A stretch of 5,935 nucleotides of DNA from Candidatus Bathyarchaeota archaeon B26-1 (GTDB taxonomy: Archaea; Thermoproteota; Bathyarchaeia; Bathyarchaeales; B26-1): the NCBI GenBank assembly GCA_001593925.1, contig LUCD01000094.1:1-5935 (forward strand), read 5' to 3'. Within the stretch, counting starts at the first letter, position 1, and every line of letters starts with the position of its first letter. Positions 1 to 5,564 of the stretch are shown here, piece after piece. A model generated the notes under the pieces. It did not search any database. It had not been told where the DNA came from and saw only the letters and a list, made by a program, of their open reading frames with translations. A program made the position numbers and the translations under genes.

Positions 1-317
1 GCTGTGTCTAAGGGGTTAAGTATTGTGCCTGTAACTATGTTTGGAGCCCTGTCGTGAGAGCCGTCAACCGTAAGGACAGGGATTCCCGCCTTCCTCAACC
101 TCCCAAAGTTTCTTATTGCGTTCTCTAAGGTTACGTTGGCCGGCCGAGCGTGATGGAAGACGTCTCCAGCCAATATCATGAAGTCAGGCTTCAACTCAAG
201 AGTCTTCTCAACGACCTCCTCGAAGGCTCTAACGAAGTCTTCACGCCGGGCCTTCAAGTTGTACTGTTCATAACCGAGGTGGAGGTCGGCAACATGGACG
301 AAGCTGAAAGGCTTCAA
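1..317 (-). CDS. mre11: Mre11-like DNA double-strand break repair nuclease, N-terminal part (runs off left edge)
   Basis: This is the first 105 codons of a calcineurin-like metallophosphoesterase of the Mre11/SbcD type, the nuclease that processes DNA ends together with the Rad50 ATPase. Seen in the translation: FVHVADLHLGYEQYN near the start (D11 and H13, metal ligands), MILAGDVFHHARP (D52, metal ligand) and VDGSHDRAPN (residues 84-93, H88 catalytic). The third motif is usually GNHD; here the Asn is Ser87. The TTG at 315-317 is the chosen start: it puts the first motif at the usual distance from the N terminus, no in-frame ATG or GTG lies between it and the upstream stop at about 346-348, and a GGGGG tract (325-329) sits 7 bases ahead. 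The C-terminal part and any rad50, herA or nurA neighbours lie outside the window. A more general SbcD-like phosphoesterase is the alternative. Confidence 0.88.
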   Translation of the reverse strand, partial: MKPFSFVHVADLHLGYEQYNLKARREDFVRAFEEVVEKTLELKPDFMILAGDVFHHARPANVTLENAIRNFGRLRKAGIPVLTVDGSHDRAPNIVTGTILNPLDT

Positions 318-350
318 ACATCTGCCCCCAAAGAAATGTAAGGGCTAGAG

Positions 351-362
351 CAAATATCTCTT
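351..362 (-). promoter_or_regulatory. Possible TATA box for the mre11-like gene
   Basis: Read on the minus strand this is AAGAGATATTTG. Its centre lies about 27 bases before position 330, so transcription would begin about a dozen bases ahead of the TTG start, with the GGGGG tract in the short leader. The match to an archaeal TATA box is only moderate and rests on position as much as sequence. Confidence 0.3.
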
Positions 363-432
363 TCTGGTAACGTTTACCTACGGACGAGATTTATGTCTCT
401 TTACGTCCCTAGGAGCCTCTGCTTCTGAAGTT

Positions 433-585
433 ATGGTCAATTATGCTGTCCATAAAAGGCGAATAGACGCAGAATCGGCCGTATCCATACCCGAAGAATC
501 TGCAGGCTCCATGAAATATGGACTTTCCAGAACTTGGACAGAATCTAAGTCCATAGACAAGTATAAAAGGCTGTTCCCCGGCTAA
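433..585 (+). CDS. Candidate 50-residue peptide ORF just upstream of the radical SAM gene
   Basis: ATG at 433 opens a frame of 50 codons ending in TAA at 583-585, two bases before the radical SAM start. The frame is open back to a stop at 346-348, about 79 codons in all, but 433 is its only ATG before codon 27 of the peptide. The peptide starts MVNYAVHKRRIDAES and ends KSIDKYKRLFPG. It is polar, has no cysteine, one Trp, three Tyr and many Ser, Lys and Arg, and shows no signal peptide or membrane segment. Its position beside a SPASM-type radical SAM gene makes it a candidate modified-peptide precursor. Against this, no good ribosome-binding site precedes the ATG, the strong TATA box at 561-570 lies inside its 3' end, and a perfect inverted repeat overlaps it, so the stretch may simply be regulatory DNA. 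I do not recognise the sequence. Confidence 0.25.
   Translation: MVNYAVHKRRIDAESAVSIPEESAGSMKYGLSRTWTESKSIDKYKRLFPG
517..555. repeat. Perfect 9-bp inverted repeat upstream of the radical SAM promoter (possible operator)
   Basis: TATGGACTT at 517-525 is matched exactly by its reverse complement AAGTCCATA at 547-555, with 21 bases between. The right arm ends 6 bases before the TATA box at 561-570. Inside the loop a smaller TCCA/TGGA palindrome (526-529 and 535-538) is present. The outer motif TATGG/CCATA occurs five times between 432 and 555 (432, 450, 485, 517, 551). The position suggests a regulator-binding site, but the repeat also lies within the candidate small ORF. No regulator can be named. 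Confidence 0.4.
561..570 (+). promoter_or_regulatory. TATA box of the radical SAM gene (leaderless transcript likely)
   Basis: GTATAAAAGG is a strong archaeal TATA box. Its centre near 565 places transcription start at about 590-592, which coincides with the TTG at 588 and the in-frame GTG at 594. There is no Shine-Dalgarno-like sequence in the preceding GGCTAAGC. The gene is therefore probably read from a leaderless or nearly leaderless mRNA. Confidence 0.65.
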
Positions 586-587
586 GC

Positions 588-1670
588 TTGACTGTGCTGT
601 ACATAGTATTCACTACTGGACGATGTAACCTCAAGTGTGAATATTGTGGAGGCAGCTTTCCAGAGAGCCTCGTCCCCTATGAAGTCAAATACGGCGTTGA
701 TGATCTGAAGAGGTTCATATCGGACGACCCTGCTCCAACAATATGTTTCTACGGAGGTGAACCCCTCCTAAACCGGAATTTTATAAGGAGCGTCATGGAC
801 GAAATCCCGAGGGCTAGGTTCGTCATCCAGACGAATGGAACTCTCGTCAGGAGGCTGGAGCCAGAATACTGGAGGAGGTTCGAGACCGTTCTCCTCTCCA
901 TAGATGGGAGACAGGAGGTGACCGACCATTACAGGGGTTCAGGTGTCTACAGGAGGGTCTTGGAGGCCGCTCGATGGTTGAGGCTGAACGGTTTCAGGGG
1001 GGACCTCGTAGCTAGGATGACCGTAACGGAGATCACAGACATCTACCTAGACGTGAAGCACCTCCTAGAGTTGGGGCTCTTCGACCATGTTCACTGGCAG
1101 CTAGACGTGGTCTGGAGCAATAGGTGGCGAGACTTTGACGGTTGGTGTGAAAGATCGTACCTACCTGGCTTGAAGAGGCTCATCAACCTGTGGTTGGATG
1201 AGGCTGAGCGGGGCATAGTCCTTGGCATCGTCCCGATAATCGGCGTGTTAGGGGCCATGGTCAAGGGGGAGAGGCTCGACTGCCCGCCGTGTGGAGCGGG
1301 AAAAACATCCCTAGCGATCTCCACGGACGGCACGATCTTGGCGTGTCCGATAGCAGTAGACGCCCGGTGGGCGAGGCTCGGCAATATAATTGAGGATTCA
1401 AGGCTGAAGGTTGTCGGTAAGGTTGGTATAGGTGAACCTTGCCTCTCATGCACATACCTGAAGTACTGTGGGGGCCGTTGCCTCTACTCGCACATCGAGA
1501 GGCTTTGGGGTGAGGACGGCTTTAGGAGAGTATGCCGGGTGACGATAAAACTCATAGAGGGGCTCCTAGAGATTAAGGGCAGGGTTATCGAGCTTTTAAG
1601 GGGAGGTACGATCTCCCTGAAGGAGTTGTCCTATCCACCCTTCAACAATACTACGGAGATAATCCCCTAG
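588..1670 (+). CDS. Radical SAM/SPASM enzyme, putative archaeal peptide-modifying family (AF1577-like)
   Basis: A 360-residue radical S-adenosylmethionine enzyme. The N-terminal domain has the CxxxCxxC cluster site (C13, C17, C20 in GRCNLKCEYCGG), the SAM-binding GGEP motif (residues 56-59) and further barrel motifs (FVIQTNGTL, LSIDG). The C-terminal domain has a complete SPASM pattern: C235-x12-G-x4-C253, then C285-x2-C288-x5-C294-x3-C298, then C316; these bind two auxiliary iron-sulfur clusters. SPASM enzymes typically modify ribosomally made peptides or protein side chains. The short C-rich entry (CGGSF) and overall length resemble the archaeal AF1577/Mhun_1560 putative peptide-modifying families (TIGR04084/TIGR04083); this is from memory, and the substrate is unknown. 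The start is TTG 588 or GTG 594 (codon 3), both at the expected transcription start. A small ORF ends two bases upstream, and an MBL-fold gene follows after 99 bases. The product appears cytosolic. Confidence 0.9.
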   Translation: MTVLYIVFTTGRCNLKCEYCGGSFPESLVPYEVKYGVDDLKRFISDDPAPTICFYGGEPLLNRNFIRSVMDEIPRARFVIQTNGTLVRRLEPEYWRRFETVLLSIDGRQEVTDHYRGSGVYRRVLEAARWLRLNGFRGDLVARMTVTEITDIYLDVKHLLELGLFDHVHWQLDVVWSNRWRDFDGWCERSYLPGLKRLINLWLDEAERGIVLGIVPIIGVLGAMVKGERLDCPPCGAGKTSLAISTDGTILACPIAVDARWARLGNIIEDSRLKVVGKVGIGEPCLSCTYLKYCGGRCLYSHIERLWGEDGFRRVCRVTIKLIEGLLEIKGRVIELLRGGTISLKELSYPPFNNTTEIIP

Positions 1671-1769
1671 GATGGAGGGTACCTCTTGAGTGGACCGGAT
1701 AGAATGGTCTGTGCACTAAAGAAGGGTGAAAAATCAATTATCTACCTTTTGATACTATATTATTCGGCC

Positions 1770-2723
1770 ATGAGAGTTGAGTATGTTGCCTTCGACTCTT
1801 TAGGCGTCAAGTCGAGCTGCGTGAGGGTCAAGACTGGAGACTGCGACATCGTTATAGACCCGGGTATAGCCTCCGAGACTGGGTCTTTTCCGTTAACCTC
1901 CTCCGAGAAGATGGTTTTGAGGAGGCGTTATGAGGGCGCTATTAGGGATGCCTGTTCAGAGTCTGAAATTATAGTTTTGACCCACTACCATTATGATCAT
2001 CATATCCCAGACCAAGACCTGTACAGGGGTAAGGTTCTCCTCGTCAAGGACCCCGAGAACTACATTAACAGGTCGCAGAGGGTTAGGGCTAGAGCCCTGC
2101 TCGAAGGCTTGGAAGCAGAAGTAAAGGTTGCGGACGGGAAGACCTTCAGGTTCGGCTCAACGAAGATTTCTTTCTCCAAGCCTATGTGGCATGGAACCGA
2201 AGGTACAAACCTAGGATACGTCCTCTCGGTAGAGGTTGAGCATAAGGGCGAGAAGCTTCTCCACACGTCCGACGTCGATGGGCCGGTTCTCAAAGAGACG
2301 ACGGACATGATCGTGGAAGCCGACCCCGACATTCTAATCCTAGACGGCCCCCCAACATACCTTTTAGGGTACATAATGGCCTACTACAACCTGGCGAGGT
2401 CGATCCTCAACATCTGCAGGATACTCGAGGAGACGGAGACCCACCTCTTCATCCTCGACCACCACGCTTTAAGGGACTACAGGTACATGGACCTCCTACA
2501 TGAAGTCTACAGGAAGGCTGAGGCTTCTGGCGTAAGCCTCTACACAGTCGCCGAACTTATGGGGGAGAAGCCCAAAGTCCTAGAGGGATACCTCAGGAAC
2601 GGGCCGACGAGGTGGAGGACGTGGAAATCATTCAGGAAGGAGGACATCATCAAAGTGTTGGAGAACGCCGTCGAGAACGGACTGGTCAAGGGTGAATGGC
2701 TCGAGAAGGCGAGGGAACTGTAA
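1770..2723 (+). CDS. UPF0282 (COG2248) metallo-beta-lactamase-fold hydrolase
   Basis: A 317-residue protein of the metallo-beta-lactamase superfamily, close to the usual length of the archaeal UPF0282 family, whose substrate is unknown. The metal site is visible: HYHYDHH with H72, H74, D76 and H77; a His at 141 in MWHGTEG; HTSDVDG with D168 and D170; and LDHHALRD (H231, H232) near the C-terminal third. The N terminus (MRVEYVAFDSLGVKSS followed by VIDPG) matches the family pattern, so ATG 1770 is preferred. The frame could be extended to TTG 1686 or ATG 1704, but the extra 28 residues come from AT-rich promoter-like DNA. A weak AT-rich element (AATTATCT, 1736-1743) sits where a TATA box for a leaderless mRNA would be. 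It lies 99 bases after the radical SAM gene on the same strand and ends 7 bases before the 3' end of the convergent RNase P RNA. Confidence 0.88.
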   Translation: MRVEYVAFDSLGVKSSCVRVKTGDCDIVIDPGIASETGSFPLTSSEKMVLRRRYEGAIRDACSESEIIVLTHYHYDHHIPDQDLYRGKVLLVKDPENYINRSQRVRARALLEGLEAEVKVADGKTFRFGSTKISFSKPMWHGTEGTNLGYVLSVEVEHKGEKLLHTSDVDGPVLKETTDMIVEADPDILILDGPPTYLLGYIMAYYNLARSILNICRILEETETHLFILDHHALRDYRYMDLLHEVYRKAEASGVSLYTVAELMGEKPKVLEGYLRNGPTRWRTWKSFRKEDIIKVLENAVENGLVKGEWLEKAREL

Positions 2724-2730
2724 GGTTCTT

Positions 2731-3043
2731 GGCGGCTGGTGTGCTGGCCGTAACCCGCCTTCTGTTCTAGACGGCATTCAGCTGAACGGGCAACCCGCGC
2801 CTTCACCACAGAAGATCATCGGCGCCTACTTGCCCTTCCACCCCGCAGGCCGGCCGTTTCAACGTTTCCACGCAGTCTACTCAGCGACTTAACACGCATC
2901 CTCGTCACGGACTGCGTGGACGTTCCGTTTCTGTTCCGGAGCCAGAGCTCTCGCCCTACGCCTTGCGGCGTTGCGGTCTGTGTGGTGGGCGGAGTTTCCT
3001 CAGGCCTTAAGCCCGACGGCCGTCCGCCAGCTCACCAGCCGCC
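2731..3043 (-). ncRNA. rnpB: RNase P RNA (archaeal, type A-like)
   Basis: About 313 nt, the catalytic RNA that trims tRNA 5' leaders. It was recognised on the minus strand by conserved regions in correct order: CR-I GAGGAAACTCCGCC (3001-2988), CCGGAACAGAAACGG (2939-2925), the CR-IV-like GGGGTGGAAGGGCAAGTAGG (2844-2825) and CR-V ACAGAAGGCGGGTTAC (2765-2750). Helix P4 forms as AAC-(bulged U)-CCGCC with GGCGG-GUU, keeping the universal bulged U while differing from the bacterial bases by compensating changes. P1 is an 11-bp perfect pairing of GGCGGCTGGTG with CACCAGCCGCC, which fixes the ends; P2 is GCTGGC with GCCAGC. An 11-bp stem (2867-2877 with 2910-2920) and a GCAA-capped CGCC/GGCG hairpin are also present. 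The exact ends may differ by a few bases. It explains the gap between the MBL and FAD genes; translated frames across it are spurious. Confidence 0.93.
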
Positions 3044-3067
3044 ATACATAGCTAAGGGAAGCCTTCT

Positions 3068-3073
3068 GGATAA
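3068..3073 (-). promoter_or_regulatory. rnpB: Probable TATA element of the RNase P RNA gene
   Basis: On the minus strand this is TTATCC within CCCTTATCC, centred about 28 bases before the P1-defined 5' end at 3043. The spacing is right for an archaeal promoter but the sequence is a weak TATA match. It lies only about 25 bases from the divergent TATA box of the FAD gene. Confidence 0.4.
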
Positions 3074-3097
3074 GGGTTTCGGATACCTTGGGAAAGG

Positions 3098-3107
3098 GTT
3101 ATATCTT
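3098..3107 (+). promoter_or_regulatory. TATA box of the FAD oxidoreductase gene
   Basis: GGTTATATCT-type element (TTATAT at 3099-3104), preceded by purine-rich GGGAAAGG that could serve as the BRE. The predicted transcription start is near 3128-3130, giving a leader of under 20 bases that carries the ribosome-binding site at 3131-3137. Confidence 0.55.
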
Positions 3108-3130
3108 GTAGTCACCTGCTAGTCTGTTCC

Positions 3131-3137
3131 GGAGGGT
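3131..3137 (+). promoter_or_regulatory. Ribosome-binding site that fixes the GTG start of the FAD gene
   Basis: GGAGGGT, close to the archaeal Shine-Dalgarno GGAGGTG, ends 9 bases before the GTG at 3147. It supports GTG as the start and contrasts with the leaderless radical SAM gene. Confidence 0.65.
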
Positions 3138-3146
3138 CCGTCTGCC

Positions 3147-5417
3147 GTGGAGTCCTTTGGGGATTATCTCTCTTCTGGCAAGGTTATAGAGGCCGATTAC
3201 GACGTTGTTGTGGTTGGGGGAGGATTGGCCGGGGTCTGCGCGGCTATAGCGTCCGCCCGTCACGGCTGTAAGACGGCTATAGTTCAGAACAGGCCGGTCT
3301 TTGGGGGCAACTCGAGCAGTGAGGTTAGGGTTCAACCGACCGGTGCGAACAGCTGCGGTGCGTGGGCTAGGGAGACGGGCATAATAGAGGAGCTCCTCAT
3401 AGAGGAACGCGCACGCAACCACGACCTCTTCCTCAACGGGAGAATAAACTCAGTCTGGGACCTCATCTTGTACGAGTGGGTTAAGAGGGAACGGAAGTTA
3501 ACGGCTTACCTGAACACCCATGTCGTAGGAGTCCTCATGTCAGGGCCGCGCAGGATAAGGGCCGTTGTCGGTGTTCAGCTCGGCAGCGAGAGGGTCTACA
3601 GGCTCTACGGCCAGTACTTCATAGACTGTACCGGCGACGGAACCGTTGGGGCTTCCGCTGGGGCTGAGTTCCGGTACGGTAGGGAGTCTCGGCGAGAGTT
3701 TGGGGAGTCCTTAGCTCCAGAAGAGGGCGACACGATGGTTCAGGGCAGCTCACTGCTCTTCAGGGCTAGGGACGTTGGGAGACCTGTTCCCTTCGTCCCT
3801 CCTCCCTGGGCTGAGGAGTACCCGACTGAAGGCTCCCTTTATATGCGCCGCCACACCTGCAGTCTTGGGCCTTATGGGGTTAGGGAGTACGCCGGTTACT
3901 GGTGGATCGAGGTCGGCGTCCCCTTCGACGTGATAGATCAGAACGAGGAGGTGAGGGATGAGCTCCTCCGCCACCTCCTAGGGGTCTGGGATCACATCAA
4001 GAACCATGGAGAGCACGGGGCGGAGAACATGGCCATAGACTGGATCGGGATGGTTCCGGGGAAGAGGGAGAGCAGGAGGCTCATCGGCGACTACATACTG
4101 ACCGAGGACGATGTGCGTAATGACAAACAGTTCCACGACAGGGTGGCCTACGGAGGATGGTTCATAGACATACACACTATGGGGGGAATCCTAGCCAAGG
4201 ACCAGCCTCCGGAACCCTTAGCTGGAGACTTAGACCTCTCCGATAAGCTCCGAATCCAACCTTACAGCATACCCCTGAGATGTCTATACTCAAAGAATAT
4301 AGAGAATCTGCTCATGGCTGGCAGGGACATCTCGGTGACCCACGTAGCCCTCGGCTCAACCCGGGTCATGCTGACATGCGCTGTTCTAGGCCAAGCCGCC
4401 GGGACGGCGGCGGCCTTCTCGGTCAAGAAGAACGTTACGCCGAGAACCATAGTTGAGAACCCCCAACTCATTAGAGAACTACAACAGACCCTAATCAAGG
4501 ACGACTGCTTCATCATAAACCTCCCGAACGACGACCCTGACGATATAGCGCGTAAAGCCGTTTCGGTGGAAGCCTCATCATCCATGGTCCTTAAGCTGGA
4601 TCCGGCTGGAGGCTCCTCGCCCCTAGAACCCTACAGAGCCCAGATATTCCCGGTCTCCGAGAACGAGATCAGAACGTTGGGGCTCTTCCTAGAGTCGAAG
4701 GCGCATAAACCTATCCCGGTAAGGCTGGAGGTCATGCCCGCCACGGACATATGGAGTTTCAACGAGCCTAAAGAGCCCTTGAGGTCGGTTGAGGCTTCGG
4801 TGCCACCGAGGTTCAAAGGGTGGTTGGACCTCGAGCTGAAACTCAAGGTTGAACCTAGAAGGCTCTATCAAGTGAACGTTTATGGGCGGGCTGAGGTGCT
4901 GTGGCACCGCTCAAAGCCTCTTCCAGGAGTAGCCGCAGCTTACAAGAGGCCCGGATGGAGGAGGTGGACCCACGAGAAACCCGTCTACTCCTTGAGGCTG
5001 GAACCCCCCTCGAAGCCTTTCGGTCCCCGCAACGTGGTCAGCGGCGTCGCGAGGCCTGAAAGGTGGACGAACATATGGATATCAGACCCCGAGAAAGGTT
5101 TCCCCCAAACGCTGACGCTCAATCTAGGCGAGCCCGTAGCCTTCAACACAGTCTACCTGACCTTTGACACATACCTTCACGAGGACACGTACAATTTCCC
5201 GCCCCTATACAAGGTTCCGGAGTGCGTGAAAGACTACACCCTAAAGGCCTTATGTAGAGAAGGTTGGCGAACCATAGTTGAGTACAAGGGGAACTACCAC
5301 AGAAGAAGAATCCACCACTTCGAGACCTTAAAAGCCAGCAAACTCAAACTCGAAGTCCAATCTACGAACGGAGCTCCAACAGCCAGAGTCTACGAGGTCA
5401 GAATCTACAAAGAGTAG
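3147..5417 (+). CDS. FAD-dependent oxidoreductase (PF12831-type) with C-terminal beta-sandwich/discoidin-like domain
   Basis: A 756-residue flavoprotein. The N-terminal Rossmann fold has VVVVGGGLAG (GxGxxG at 24-29) followed by QNRPVFGGNSSSEVRV (47-62), the signature of the FAD_oxidored family (PF12831). A closing FAD-binding segment, LLMAGRDIS...GQAAGTAAA, lies at about 388-425. Residues from about 470 to 625 look like a beta-rich sandwich. Residues from about 627 to 756 resemble an F5/8 type C (discoidin) or CBM-like fold: W-containing start, LTLNLGEPVAFNTVYLTFDT, and a closing ARVYEVRIY strand. In bacteria such proteins are often encoded near carbohydrate-degradation genes; the substrate is unknown, and no sugar-related gene is visible here. 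There is no signal peptide or membrane segment, so it is probably cytosolic despite the carbohydrate-binding-like tail. The GTG start is supported by GGAGGGT. It is divergent from the RNase P RNA gene and followed by tRNA-Leu after 59 bases. Confidence 0.88.
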   Translation: MESFGDYLSSGKVIEADYDVVVVGGGLAGVCAAIASARHGCKTAIVQNRPVFGGNSSSEVRVQPTGANSCGAWARETGIIEELLIEERARNHDLFLNGRINSVWDLILYEWVKRERKLTAYLNTHVVGVLMSGPRRIRAVVGVQLGSERVYRLYGQYFIDCTGDGTVGASAGAEFRYGRESRREFGESLAPEEGDTMVQGSSLLFRARDVGRPVPFVPPPWAEEYPTEGSLYMRRHTCSLGPYGVREYAGYWWIEVGVPFDVIDQNEEVRDELLRHLLGVWDHIKNHGEHGAENMAIDWIGMVPGKRESRRLIGDYILTEDDVRNDKQFHDRVAYGGWFIDIHTMGGILAKDQPPEPLAGDLDLSDKLRIQPYSIPLRCLYSKNIENLLMAGRDISVTHVALGSTRVMLTCAVLGQAAGTAAAFSVKKNVTPRTIVENPQLIRELQQTLIKDDCFIINLPNDDPDDIARKAVSVEASSSMVLKLDPAGGSSPLEPYRAQIFPVSENEIRTLGLFLESKAHKPIPVRLEVMPATDIWSFNEPKEPLRSVEASVPPRFKGWLDLELKLKVEPRRLYQVNVYGRAEVLWHRSKPLPGVAAAYKRPGWRRWTHEKPVYSLRLEPPSKPFGPRNVVSGVARPERWTNIWISDPEKGFPQTLTLNLGEPVAFNTVYLTFDTYLHEDTYNFPPLYKVPECVKDYTLKALCREGWRTIVEYKGNYHRRRIHHFETLKASKLKLEVQSTNGAPTARVYEVRIYKE

Positions 5418-5435
5418 AACACCACAAACCAGCAA

Positions 5436-5446
5436 AAGATTTAAGA
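5436..5446 (+). promoter_or_regulatory. TATA box of the tRNA-Leu gene
   Basis: AAGATTTAAGA, centred near 5441, predicts a start at about 5467-5470, a few bases ahead of the tRNA 5' end at 5477, which is a usual arrangement for archaeal tRNA genes. A second AT-rich element at 5453-5464 (CATAAACTATAG) is too close to the tRNA to be the main box. Confidence 0.5.
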
Positions 5447-5476
5447 TTCCGCCATAAACTATAGACTGAACGGAAA

Positions 5477-5564
5477 GCGGGGGTTGCCAAGCCAGGTTAA
5501 AGGCGCAGCCCTGAGGCGGCTGTCCCGTAGGGGTTCGTGGGTTCAAATCCCACCCCCCGCACCA
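5477..5564 (+). tRNA. tRNA-Leu (anticodon GAG), with encoded CCA
   Basis: A class II tRNA that folds completely. Acceptor stem GCGGGGG (5477-5483) pairs with CCCCCGC (5554-5560); the D stem is GCC/GGC; the anticodon stem is CAGCC (5506-5510) with GGCTG (5518-5522); the 7-base loop CTGAGGC carries GAG at 5513-5515. The long variable arm (5523-5536) has a CCC/GGG stem with GTAG loop, as expected for Leu. The T arm is GTGGG-TTCAAAT-CCCAC (5537-5553). The discriminator is A5561, and CCA is encoded at 5562-5564. GAG reads CUC and CUU codons. No intron is present. An open reading frame runs through it in the plus direction but is not a gene; see the fragment that follows. Confidence 0.95.

Noticed and set aside
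150..341. Plus-strand open frame of 63 codons at the left edge
   Set aside because: It is the antisense shadow of the Mre11-like gene, whose minus-strand frame carries clear phosphoesterase motifs.
393..428. Eleven-codon mini-ORF (ATG at 393) considered as a leader peptide
   Set aside because: It is too short to distinguish from chance, with no ribosome-binding site and no sign of attenuation structure.
1686..1769. 28-residue N-terminal extension of the UPF0282 protein with a hydrophobic stretch that could suggest a membrane segment
   Set aside because: Known family members begin at the MRVEY-like sequence, and the extension is encoded by AT-rich promoter-like DNA, so ATG 1770 is the better start.
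2867..2920. Strong 11-bp inverted repeat TCCACGCAGTC/GACTGCGTGGA considered as a terminator or mobile-element end
   Set aside because: It is an internal helix of the RNase P RNA, between its conserved regions.
2692..3122. Plus-strand open frames at 2692-2892 and 2916-3122
   Set aside because: They run across the RNase P RNA gene; the conserved structural regions of that RNA account for the sequence, and the translations have no recognisable protein features.
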